A stretch of 64,000 nt of DNA from Arachis hypogaea (GCF_003086295.3 NC_092038.1:99107837-99171836), one strand, 5' to 3'. Counted from the first letter of the stretch, positions 55,783 through 64,000 are shown. Notes: generated by a model not told the origin, from the letters alone. Translations and numbers: made by a program.

Positions 55783-58032
55783 ATGAGCAGGAACAAGGAA
55801 AAGGGCACTCTTGTTGAAGTTGATCCAGAACCTGAAAGGACTCTGAAGAGAAAATTAAGAGAAGCTAAATTACAACAATCCAGAAACAACCTTTCAGAAA
55901 TTTTCGAACAAGAGAAGGAGATGGCAGCCGAAAATAATAATAATAATAATGCAAGGAGAATGCTTGGTGACTTCACAAAGCCAACATCCAAATTTGATGG
56001 AAGAAGCATCTCCATTCCTGCCATTGGAGCCAATAACTTTGAGCTTAAGCCTCAACTAGTTGCTTTGATGCAACAAAACTGCAAGTTTTATGGACTTCCA
56101 TCTGAAGATCCTTATCAGTTCTTAACTGAATTCTTGCAAGTCTGTGATACTGTAAAGACGAATGGAGTTAATCCTGAAGTCTACAGATTCATGCTTTTCC
56201 CTTTTGCTGTAAGAGACAGAGCTAGAATATGGTTGGATTCACAACCTAAGGATAGCCTGGACTCCTGGGATAAGCTGGTCACTGCCTTCTTAGATAAATT
56301 CTTTCCTCCTCAAAAGCTGAGCAAGCTAAGAGTGGATGTTCAAACCTTCAAGCAAAAATATGGTGAATCCCTCTATGAAGCTTGGGAAAGATACAAGCAG
56401 CTGACCAAGAGATGTCCATCTGACATGTTTTCAGAATGGACCCTATTAGATATATTCTATTATGGTCTCTCTGAATTTTCGAAAATGTCACTGGACCATT
56501 CTGCAGGTGGATCTATTCACCTGAAGAAAACGCCTGAAGAGGCTCAAGAACTCATTGACATGGTTGCAAACAACCAGTTCATGTATACCTCTGAGAGGAA
56601 TTCCGTGAATAATGGGGTCCCTCAGAAGAAGGGAGTTCTTGAAATTGATGCTCTGAATGCCATACTGGCTCAGAACAAAGTGTTGACTCAACAGGTCAAC
56701 ATGATCTCTCAAAATCTGAATGGATTGCAACATGCATCCAACAGTACTAGAGAGGTAGCTTCTGAAGAAGCTTATGATCCTGAGAACCCTGCCATGGCAG
56801 AGGTTAATTATCTGGGTGAACCATATGGAAATACCTATAACCCATCATGGAGAAATCATCCAAATTTCTCCTGGAAGGATCAACAAAAACCTCAACAAGG
56901 TTTTAACAATGGTGAACGCAATAGGCTGAATAATAGTAAGCCATATCCATCATCTTCTCAGCAACAGACAGAGAATTCTGAACAAAATAATTCTAATTTA
57001 GCTAATATAGTCTCTGATCTGTCAAAGGCCACCTTCAGTTTCATGAATGAAACAAGATCCTCCATTAGAAATTTGGAGGCACAAGTAGGCCAGCTGAGTA
57101 AGAAAGTTATTGAAACTCCTCCCAGTATTCTCCCAAGTAATACAGAAGAGAATCCAAAAGGAGAGTGCAAAGCCATTGACTTAGTCAACATGGCCGAAAG
57201 CACAAAGGAGGAGGAGGACGAAAATCCTAGTGAGAAAGAACTCCTGGGACGTCCTCCAAGCAAGAAGGAGCTTCCTAATAAGGATCTTGAGGAATCTGAG
57301 GCTCATGCAGAGACCATAGAGATTCCATTCAATCTCCTTCTGCCATTCATGAGCTCTGACAATTATTCATCCTCTGAAGAGGATGAAGATGTGACTAGTG
57401 AGCAAGTTGCTCAATATCTAGGAGCTATCATGAAACTGAATGCCAAGCTGTTTGGTAATGAGACTTTGGAAAGTAAACCTCCCTTGCTCATTAATGAATT
57501 AGAAACTTGGATTCAGGAAACTCTACCTCAAAAGAAACAAGATCCTGGCAAGTTCTTAATACCTTGCACCATTGGCACCATGAGCTTTGAGAAAGCTCTA
57601 TGTGATCTTGGGTCAGGGATAAACCTTATGCCACTCTCTGTAATGGAGAAGCTAAGAATCATTGAGGTACAACCTGCCTTGTTCTCATTACAATTGGCAG
57701 ATAAATCCATGAGAGAAGCTCATGGGATAGTAGAGGACGTGCTAGTAAAAGTTGAAGACTTTTACATCCCTGCTGATTTCCTAATCCTAGATACTAGGAA
57801 GGAAGATGATGAATGCATCATCCTAGGAAGACCTTTCCTAGCCACAGCAGAAGCTGTGATAGATGTCAACAGAGGAGAGTTAGTCCTTCAATTAAATGGA
57901 GAATACCTTGTGTTTCAAGCACATGGCAATCCCTCTGTGACAAAAGAGAGTAAGCATGAAGAGCTTCTCTCAGTTCAAGGTCAAGAAGAGCCCACACAGT
58001 CAAACTCTAAGTTTGGTGTTGTGAAGCCATAA
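55783..58032 (+). CDS. Element E: intact gag-protease polyprotein
   Basis: 749 codons from MSRNKEKGTLVEV, the same start as gags A and G. The gag core spans about residues 85-235 (ANNFELKPQLVAL, VCDTVKTNGVNPEVYRFMLFPFAVRDRARIWLDSQPKD, YEAWERYKQLTKRCP). YGNTYNPSWRNHPNFSW lies near residue 350, where a CCHC knuckle might be expected but none is seen. A charged Glu/Lys-rich linker follows. The protease is C-terminal, with LCDLGSGINLMPLSV (catalytic Asp 608; Ser-Gly replaces the usual Ala-Ser after DLG) and CIILGRPFLATAEAVIDV. No stops or frameshifts. The product would form virus-like particles and process itself, but polymerase must come from another element. The last codons overlap a 33-base tandem repeat. 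Confidence 0.93.
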   Translation: MSRNKEKGTLVEVDPEPERTLKRKLREAKLQQSRNNLSEIFEQEKEMAAENNNNNNARRMLGDFTKPTSKFDGRSISIPAIGANNFELKPQLVALMQQNCKFYGLPSEDPYQFLTEFLQVCDTVKTNGVNPEVYRFMLFPFAVRDRARIWLDSQPKDSLDSWDKLVTAFLDKFFPPQKLSKLRVDVQTFKQKYGESLYEAWERYKQLTKRCPSDMFSEWTLLDIFYYGLSEFSKMSLDHSAGGSIHLKKTPEEAQELIDMVANNQFMYTSERNSVNNGVPQKKGVLEIDALNAILAQNKVLTQQVNMISQNLNGLQHASNSTREVASEEAYDPENPAMAEVNYLGEPYGNTYNPSWRNHPNFSWKDQQKPQQGFNNGERNRLNNSKPYPSSSQQQTENSEQNNSNLANIVSDLSKATFSFMNETRSSIRNLEAQVGQLSKKVIETPPSILPSNTEENPKGECKAIDLVNMAESTKEEEDENPSEKELLGRPPSKKELPNKDLEESEAHAETIEIPFNLLLPFMSSDNYSSSEEDEDVTSEQVAQYLGAIMKLNAKLFGNETLESKPPLLINELETWIQETLPQKKQDPGKFLIPCTIGTMSFEKALCDLGSGINLMPLSVMEKLRIIEVQPALFSLQLADKSMREAHGIVEDVLVKVEDFYIPADFLILDTRKEDDECIILGRPFLATAEAVIDVNRGELVLQLNGEYLVFQAHGNPSVTKESKHEELLSVQGQEEPTQSNSKFGVVKP

Positions 58033-58086
58033 CCAAACTCTAAGTTTGGTGTTCAAACCCCATATCCAAACTCTAAGTTTGGTGTT
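58001..58086 (+). repeat. Element E: three 33-bp repeats carrying a CAAACT...AGTTTG palindrome
   Basis: CAAACTCTAAGTTTGGTGTT begins at 58001, 58034 and 58067, exactly 33 bases apart. Each holds an inverted repeat CAAACT-cta-AGTTTG plus GTGTT. The first copy encodes the end of gag-protease (SNSKFGVV); the others are past its stop codon. AAGTTTGGTG is the same motif that precedes the 3' LTR. Confidence 0.9.
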
Positions 58087-58135
58087 GGGACTAGACAACA
58101 TTGACTTGATTGCTCTGTGGCTCCATGAGAGCCAC

Positions 58136-58182
58136 TGTCAAGCTATTGACATTAAAGAAGCGCTTGTTGGGAGGCAACCCAA
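58136..58182 (+). promoter_or_regulatory. Element E: paired conserved hairpins after gag-protease
   Basis: Hairpin 1: TGTCAA-GCTA-TTGACA (58136-58151). Hairpin 2: TTGGG-AGGCAA-CCCAA (58167-58182), preceded by AGCGCTT. Equivalents are at 30645-30692 (C) and 41453-41502 (D). Confidence 0.72.
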
Positions 58183-58337
58183 TTTTATTTATCTAATTTT
58201 ATTTTATTTTGTTTCTTTGTTATTTTTATGTTTAATTAGGTACATGATCATGAGGAGTCACGAAAAAAATCAAAAAAATTAAAAACAGAGTCAAAAACAG
58301 AAGAAAAAAATTTTTCACCCTGGAGGACGCGCGGGCC

Positions 58338-58576
58338 GGCGTTCAACGCCCAGAAGATGCATCTGGCGGGCGTTCAACGCCAGAACAGAGCATCTTCCTG
58401 GCGCTGAACGCCCAAAACAAGCTACATCCTGGCGTTTAACGCCAGGATGCGCACGCAGAGGACAATCTGGCGCTGAACGCCAGAAACAAGCTTGAAACTG
58501 GCGTTCAACGCCAGAATCAAGCATCACATGGGCGTTTAACGCCCAGAACATGCACCAATGGGCGTTTGAACGCCAG
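58338..58576 (+). repeat. Element E: array of GGCGTTNAACGCC palindromes
   Basis: Eight near-perfect 13- or 14-base palindromes in about 240 bases: GGCGTTCAACGCC three times, GGCGCTGAACGCC twice, GGCGTTTAACGCC twice, GGCGTTTGAACGCC once. They are spaced irregularly at about 26-35 bases, with 'agaa..agc' linkers. The same palindrome type lies in U3 of LTRs A, B, E and G. Confidence 0.9.
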
Positions 58577-58930
58577 AATGGTGCATGAAGGCAATTTACA
58601 CGCCTATAAAGTGAAGGAATGGTATTTCTTTTCACCTCAGGACCTGTGGACCCCACAGGATCCCTACCTCAGGATCTGTGGACCCCACAGGATCCCCACC
58701 TACCTTTTCTTTTAATCCTATTCACACTCTCCTAATCCAAATCTCATTCTCAATGTCACCCTTCCCAAAAACCTTCACCAATCACATCAATTTCTCTTCC
58801 CAATTACCCCATGCACCACTCACATCAACCTCCTCTTCCCCATAAACCCCACCTACCCCCACTACATTCAAATTCAATTTCCCACCCATTCCCACCCAAA
58901 ATGGCCGAAACCTAACCCTTCCCCCCTCCC

Positions 58931-58938
58931 TATAAATA
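58931..58938 (+). promoter_or_regulatory. Element E: putative internal promoter TATA box
   Basis: TATAAATA in ccctataaatacctccc, 198 bases before the ORF2 start, with CT-rich DNA downstream as in plant leaders. Its counterpart in C is 194 bases before ORF2. Confidence 0.6.
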
Positions 58939-59055
58939 CCTCCCTTTTCTTCTTCATTTTCACACAACATAACCCCTTCTTCTCTCATATAGCCGAACCC
59001 CTCTTCTCCTTCTCTACCCAAATTCTCTTCTTCTTCTTCTACTCTTCTTTTCTTT

Positions 59056-59090
59056 TTTGCTCGAGGACGAGCAAATTTTAAGTTTGGTGT
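59056..59090 (+). promoter_or_regulatory. Element E: internal hairpin module
   Basis: Hairpin TTTGCTCG-AGGA-CGAGCAAA (59056-59075), then TTTTAAGTTTGGTG. It differs from the pre-LTR copy (GTTGCTTG-GGGA-CAAGCAAC) by substitutions that keep pairing (T-A replaced by C-G inside the stem). Confidence 0.75.
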
Positions 59091-59128
59091 GGTAAAAAGC
59101 CTAGCTTTTTATTTTTCATTCACCATCA

Positions 59129-60184
59129 ATGGCACCCAAGACCGGAGTTTCCTCAAGAAAAGGAAAAGGGAAGGCAAAAGCTTCCACTTCCGAATCATGG
59201 GAAAAGGAGAGATTCATCTCCAAGAGCCACCAAGACCACTTCTATGATGTTGTGGCAAAGAAGAAGGTGATCCCTGAGGTCCCCTTCAAGCTCAAAAAGA
59301 ATGAGTATCCGGAAATCCGACATGAGATCCAAAGAAGAGGGTGGGAAGTCATAACCAACCCCATGCAACAAGTCGGATTATTGATGGTTCAAGAGTTCTA
59401 TGCTAATGCATGGATCACTAGGAACCATGATCAAAGTATGAACCCGAATCCAAAGAACTATCTCACAATGGTTCGGGGGAAATACTTAGATTTCAGTCCG
59501 GAAAATGTGAGGTTGGCGTTTCATCTACCCATGATGCAAGGTGATGAACGCCCCTACACAAGGAGGGTCAACTTCAACCAAAGGTTGGACCAAGTCCTAA
59601 TGGACATTTGTGTGGAAGGCGCCCAATGGAGAGTAGACTCCAAAGGCAAACCAGTCCAACTAAGAAGACTGGACCTCAAGCCTGTAGCTAGAGGATGGCT
59701 GGAGTTCATCCAAAGATCCATCATCCCTACAAGCAACCGATCTGAAGTTACTGTGGATCGGGCAATCATGATTCATAGCATCATGATTGGAGAGGAAGTA
59801 GAGGTTCATGAAGTCATAGCCAATGAACTCTACAAAATAGCTGACAAGCCTTCATACATGGCACGGCTAGCCTTCCCCCACCTCATATGCCATCTATGTT
59901 ATTCAGCTGGAGTTATCATAGATGGAGATATCTCCATTGAAGAAGACAAGCCCATCACCAAGAAAAGGATGGAGCAAACAAGGGAAGTCCCTCACGGCCC
60001 CCAAGGAGAACATGAGGAAGTTCATCAACAAATGCCTCATGGAATGCACTTTCCTCCCAACAACTATTGGGAGCAACTCAGTACCTCCTTAGAAGACTTG
60101 AGCCAAAACGTGGAACAACTAAGGGTGGAACACCATGAACACGCCCTCACTCTCCAAGAAATAAGAGAGATCAAAGAGCTATGA
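59129..60184 (+). CDS. Element E ORF2: 'putative plant transposon protein' domain
   Basis: 351 codons from MAPKTGVSSRKGKGKAKAS, a basic Lys/Ser-rich start that could be a nuclear-localisation signal. The conserved domain covers about residues 28-270 (HQDHFYDVVAKKKVIPEVPF, LMVQEFYANAW, MVRGKYLDFSPENVRLAFHL, DICVEGAQWRVDSKGKPVQLRRLDLKPVARGWLEFIQRSIIPTS, LCYSAGVIIDGD), matching ORF2 of C. A coiled coil (QLSTSLEDLSQNVEQLRVEHHEHALTLQEIREI) ends the frame. A further MREEQQRQGRDIEELKNIIGPSRRRRH in another frame just after shows a small shift near 60180. Function unknown; no envelope-like membrane segments are seen. Confidence 0.82.
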   Translation: MAPKTGVSSRKGKGKAKASTSESWEKERFISKSHQDHFYDVVAKKKVIPEVPFKLKKNEYPEIRHEIQRRGWEVITNPMQQVGLLMVQEFYANAWITRNHDQSMNPNPKNYLTMVRGKYLDFSPENVRLAFHLPMMQGDERPYTRRVNFNQRLDQVLMDICVEGAQWRVDSKGKPVQLRRLDLKPVARGWLEFIQRSIIPTSNRSEVTVDRAIMIHSIMIGEEVEVHEVIANELYKIADKPSYMARLAFPHLICHLCYSAGVIIDGDISIEEDKPITKKRMEQTREVPHGPQGEHEEVHQQMPHGMHFPPNNYWEQLSTSLEDLSQNVEQLRVEHHEHALTLQEIREIKEL

Positions 60185-61323
60185 GAGAGGAGCAACAAAG
60201 GCAAGGAAGGGACATAGAAGAGTTAAAGAACATCATTGGTCCTTCAAGAAGAAGACGCCACTAAGAGGTGGATTCATTCCTTGTTCTTTATTTTCTTTCT
60301 GTTTTCGGGTTTTAAGTGTTATGTTTATCTATGTTTTTGTGTTTCTACTTCATGATCATTAGTGTGTAAACCATGCCTTAAAGCTATGAATAAAATCCAT
60401 TAGTCTTTCACCTCTCTTAAAAGAAAAATGTTTTAATTCAAAAGAACAAGAAGTACATAATTTTCGAAATTATTAGTGAATTTAATTTAATTATATTGAT
60501 GTGGTGGCAATAATTTTTGTTTTCTGAATGAATGCTTGAACAGTGCATATTTTTGATCTTGTTGTTTATGAGTGTTAAAATTGTTGGCTCTTGAAAGAAT
60601 GATGAACAAAGAGAAATGTTATTGATGAACTGAAAAATTCATGAATTGATTCTTGAAGCAAGAAAAAGCAGTGAAAAAAAAAAGAAAAAAAAAATGGCGA
60701 AAAAAAAAATATAAAATAGAAAGAAAAAGCAAGCAGAAAAAGCCAATAGCCCTTAAAACCAAAGGGCAAGGGTAGCAAGGATCCAAGGCTTTGAGCATCA
60801 ATGGATAGGAGGGCCCAAGGAAATAAAATCCAGGCCTAAGCGGCTAAATCAAGCTGTCCCTAACCATGTGCTTGTGTCATGAAGGTCCAAGTGAAAAGCT
60901 TGAGACTGAGTGGTTAAAGTCGTGATCCAAAGCAAAAGAGTGTGCTTAAGAGCTCTGGACACCACTAACTGGGGACTTTAGCAAAGCTGAGTCACAATCT
61001 GAAAAGGTTCACCCAGTTATGTGTCTGTGGCATTTGTGTATCCGGTGGTAATACTGGAAGACAAAGTGCTTAGGGCCACAGCCAAGACTCATAAAGTAGC
61101 TGTGTTCAAGAATCAACATGCCTAACTAGGAAAGTCAATAACACTATCTGAAATTCTAAGTTCCTAGAGAAGCCAATCACTCTAAACTTCAAAGGAAAAA
61201 GTGAGATGCCAAAACTGTTCAGAAGCAAAAAGCTACAAGTCCCGCTCATCTAATTAAATTAATATTCATTGATATTTTGGACTTTATAGTATACTCTCTT
61301 ATTTTTATCCTATTTGATTTTCA
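60185..61323 (+). other. Element E: 3' non-coding spacer
   Basis: Contains A-rich runs (about 60670-60720) and the 61018-61320 block shared with element B. No credible coding frame beyond the short frame-shifted end of ORF2 (60194-60262). Confidence 0.65.
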
Positions 61324-61361
61324 GTTGCTTGGGGACAAGCAACAATTTAAGTTTGGTGTTG
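61324..61361 (+). promoter_or_regulatory. Element E: pre-LTR hairpin module
   Basis: Hairpin GTTGCTTG-GGGA-CAAGCAAC (61324-61343), then AATTTAAGTTTGGTGTTG abutting the 3' LTR. It occupies the polypurine-tract position. Confidence 0.75.
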
Positions 61362-63130
61362 TGATGAGCGGATAATTTATACGCTTTTTGGCATTGTTTT
61401 CATATAGTTTTTAGTAAGTTTGAGCTACTTTTAGGGATGTTTTCATTAGTTTTTATGTTAAATTCACATTTCTGGACTTTACTATGAGTTTGTGTGCTTT
61501 TCTGTGATTTCAGGTAAATTCTGACTGAAATTGAGGGATTTGAGCAAAACTCTGAAGAAGGCTGACAAAAGGACTGCTGATGCTGTTGGAATCTGACCTC
61601 CCTGCACTCGAAATGGATTTTCTGGAGCTACAGAACTCCAATTGGCGCGCTCTCAACGGCGTTGGAAAGTAGACATCCAGGGCTTTCCAGCAATATATAA
61701 TAGTCCATACTTTATTCGAAGAATGACGACGTAACTTGGCGTTGAACGCCAAGTTCATGCTGCTGTCTGGAGTTAAACGCCAGAAAAACGTCATGATCCG
61801 GAGTTGAACGCCCAAAACACGTCATAACTCAGAGTTCAACGCCAAGATATGCCTTAGCACGTGAATTCATCAAGCTCAGCCCAAGCACACACCAAGTGGG
61901 CCCCGGAAGTGGATTTATGCATCAATTACTTACTCATGTAAACCCTAGTAGCTAGTCTAGTATATATAGGACATTTATCTATTGTATTAGACATCCTGGA
62001 TTGTATTTTGATCCTGTGATCACGTTAGAGAGGGCTGGCCATTCGGCCATGCCTGAACTCTTTGCTTATGTATTTTCAACGGTGGAGTTTCTGCACACCA
62101 TAGATTAAGGGTGTGGAGCTCTGCTGTACCTCAAGTATTAATGCAATTCTATTATCTTTTATTCAATTCTCTCTTATTCTTATTCCAAGATATTCATTCG
62201 TACCCAAGAACATGATGAATGTGATGAGTCAGATTACCCTCATTATCATTCTCACTTATGAATGCGCGTGATTGACAACCATGTCCGTTCTACATGCAAC
62301 AGAGCTTGAATGCGTATCTCTTAGATTCCCCAACAGAATCTTCGTGGTATAAGTTAGATAGTTGGCGGCATTCATCTGGATCCGGAAAGTCCAACCTTGT
62401 CTGTGGTGTTCCGAGTAGGATCCTGGGAGTCCGGAAAGTCCAACCTTGTCTGTGGTGTTCCGAGTAGGATTCCGATCATGAATGACCGTGACGTGCTTCA
62501 AACTTTAACCTGCTGGGCGTTGGTGACAGACGCAAAAGAGGGATTCTATTCCAGTAGGAGCGGGAACCAACCGGTGATTAGCCGTACTGTGACAGAGTGC
62601 GTTGCATAGTTTTCACTGCGAGGATGGGATGTAGCCATCAGCCACGGGTGATGCCTCCAGACTGGTTAGCTGTGCGAGTGACAGCCGCACAGGTTATTTC
62701 CCCGTGAGGAATGAAAGTAGCCACAGTTGATGGTGAACCCCTATACAAAGCTTGCCATGGAAAGGAGTAAGAAGGATTGAGTAGAAGGAGTAGGAGAGCA
62801 GGCGTCCTTGGGCTCTACAGCATCTCCATCCGCTTATCTGAAATTCCCACCAATGAATCTGCATAAGTGTTCTATCCCTTTTATTATTCCTTTTTATTTA
62901 TTATAATTACAATTCCTCTTTCTTCTGCCTGACTGAGATTTACAAGGTGACCATAGCTTGCTTCATACCAACAATCTCTGTGGATTCGACCCTTACTCAC
63001 GTAAGGTTATTACTTGGACGACCCAGTACACTTGCTGGTTAGTTGAACGAGATTGTGAAGAAAATAAACAATGCCCTCAGAGTATACATCTTTTATAAAT
63101 ACATACAAGTGATCACAATTTCGTCCACCA
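61362..63130 (+). repeat. Element E: 3' LTR
   Basis: 1,769 bases, differing from the 5' LTR at three positions that I could see (aaatgg/aagtgg, cagaac/caaaac and ccaagata/ccatgata). TATATATA at 61961-61968. Followed by GCACC and the protease of H. Confidence 0.95.
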
Positions 63131-63135
63131 GCACC

Positions 63136-64000
63136 TAAGTCACAAAGTGCTCTTTCAATGGTGATATCCCCTATACTGCAAGGAATTTGAAAACTCCCTG
63201 GATCCTTCAATTTTTGGGGAAGGTTCTTCTGTATGATAGCACTACACTCTTGGGTCAAAACCACAATTTCTTTTTCTTTCCAACTCCTCTTCCTAGACAT
63301 GAGTTCCTTTAAGAATTTGGCATATAGAGGCATTTGCTCTAATGCTTCAACAAAGGGGATATTAATTTGAAGCTTCTTGAAGATTTCAAGGAATTTGAAA
63401 AACTGCTTGTCCCTCACACCCTTTTGAAACCTTTGAGGGTAGGGAGCTCTTGACACATAAAGCTTCAAAACTTCTTTCTCTTTAGGTGGAGTTGGTTCAG
63501 GGGTCACTTTCTCCTTTGATTTGCTAATTTTCTTGTTAGCTTTTTTACCTTGTGTTTCTTGGCTTCTAGATACTTCTTCTACCATCTTCCTACTTCTTAG
63601 TATGATGACTTTACACTCTTCCCATAGGTTAATTTTAGTGTCACTGGGGAAGATGTTGGTAAGTTTGGCTAGTTGCTTAGATATTTGGCCAATTTACACC
63701 TTCAATTTTCTTATTGAAGCACTTTGATTTTGCATGATGGACCTTGTCTCTTCTCTAAAGCTCTTCATCTCCTCTCTAGAATTCTCTACATCTTTCATAA
63801 ACTTTTCATAGAGTAGTTCCAGCCTAGAAAGTCTTTGAATTTCTAAAGATGGTTGTGTAGGTTGTGGTGGTTAGCTTGGGTTAATTTGGGAGTGAAATTG
63901 GTTATTTTGTGGTTGTATATTGTTTTGGGATTAGAAAGGTGCATTCTGTGGGTTTTTGAATTGGTTTTGATTGGTTAGTTGGTGGTTGAAATTGTTTATA
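63136..64000 (-). pseudogene. Element H: gag C-terminus and protease N-terminus
   Basis: Minus strand, continuing across element E into 52480. The frame 63585-63136 has PYPQRFQKGVRDKQFFKFLEIFKKLQINIPFVEALEQMPLYAKFLKELM, VVLTQECSAIIQKNLPQKLKDPGSFQIPCSIG and ALCDLGA, the protease active site exactly where E is inserted. Upstream to 64000 the gag C-terminus is readable only with frameshifts and stops. The last open codons before 63010 belong to the inserted LTR, not to H. Confidence 0.85.

Larger units (their letters stand above)
58577..59128 (+). other. Element E: C-rich upstream region of ORF2
   Basis: Contains a 41-base direct duplication (ctcaggacctgtggaccccacaggatcc-type, about 58635-58700), then pyrimidine-rich DNA poor in G, the internal TATA box and the internal hairpin module. 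No coding sequence. Confidence 0.65.
52486..63130 (+). mobile_element. Element E: complete, very young non-autonomous Athila-like retrotransposon
   Basis: 10,645 bases inserted in the protease of element H, bounded by the duplication GCACC (52481-52485 and 63131-63135). Both LTRs are 1,769 bases, and I found only three differences between them. Contents: PBS, leader, intact 749-codon gag-protease, tandem repeats, paired hairpins, palindrome array, internal TATA, ORF2, hairpin module, 3' LTR. Reverse transcriptase, RNase H and integrase are absent. Confidence 0.95.

Noticed and set aside
55713..56033. Minus-strand frame opposite E gag (also 743-994 opposite A gag)
   Set aside because: Antisense shadow of gag with no independent support.
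58338..58576. Regularly repeated short palindromes resembling a CRISPR array
   Set aside because: Repeats are only 13 bases and variable, linkers are not spacer-like, no cas genes are present, and the context is a plant retrotransposon.
62256..62609. Open frames within the E LTRs (also 53380-53733)
   Set aside because: They lie in R/U5 of the LTR, occur identically in both copies because the LTRs are young, and show no domain.
63010..63135. C-terminal end of the 191-codon minus frame of element H as a natural protein end
   Set aside because: These codons belong to the inserted E LTR; the true protease continues at 52480.

Overview
The window is nuclear DNA of a flowering plant, most probably a legume of the Arachis (peanut) type. 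The call rests on a nuclear tRNA-Ala(CGC), a 12-exon plant gene, and dense nested Ty3/gypsy LTR retrotransposons of Athila-like type. Most of these elements use a primer-binding site for tRNA-Asp and have palindrome-rich LTRs that I associate with Arachis from memory; no search was run. Nothing bacterial, plasmid or phage-like is present.

Layout. 1-7656: minus-strand Athila-like element A (broken gag, leader, PBS, 5' LTR), its LTR split by a 3.5-kb solo LTR with a 5-bp target duplication. 7657-9481: fragment ending in a CACTA-type terminus and holding two exons of an alpha-galactosidase-like gene. 9497-12095: AT-rich spacer. 12096-13140: Mutator-like non-autonomous element. 13383-13455: tRNA-Ala. 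13704-19693: the one intact host gene (575 aa by my splicing, plastid-type N-terminus, PPR-like helices, four-Cys zinc ribbon, hydrophobic segments, coiled coil), with a second Mutator-like element in intron 5. 20200-24540: a SINE, a LINE ORF1 remnant, the 3' end of element B and a gag zinc-knuckle relic. 24546-38089: a chromovirus-type LTR interrupted by complete element C (25566-36367). 38090-47370: a hAT transposon interrupted by element D (38151-44876), one LTR of which carries a Mutator-like MITE. 47370-51327: LTR fragment F and truncated element G. 51328-64000: minus-strand gag-pol element H, interrupted by very young complete element E (52486-63130).

How the parts work together. C, D and E are non-autonomous: they keep LTRs, PBS and a gag-like frame (gag-protease in C and E, a shorter gag-like frame in D) but no reverse transcriptase or integrase core, so they must be copied by enzymes supplied in trans. 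C and E also carry a second reading frame of the 'putative plant transposon protein' type behind what looks like an internal TATA promoter. C, D and E share two consecutive hairpins just after the gag frame, with paired substitutions, and a GCTTG-loop-CAAGC hairpin followed by AAGTTTGGTG placed before the 3' LTR and, in D and E, a second time inside the element. Each LTR family has its own set of GC-rich palindromes upstream of the LTR TATA box. These shared RNA/DNA structures are the best candidates here for an undescribed system.
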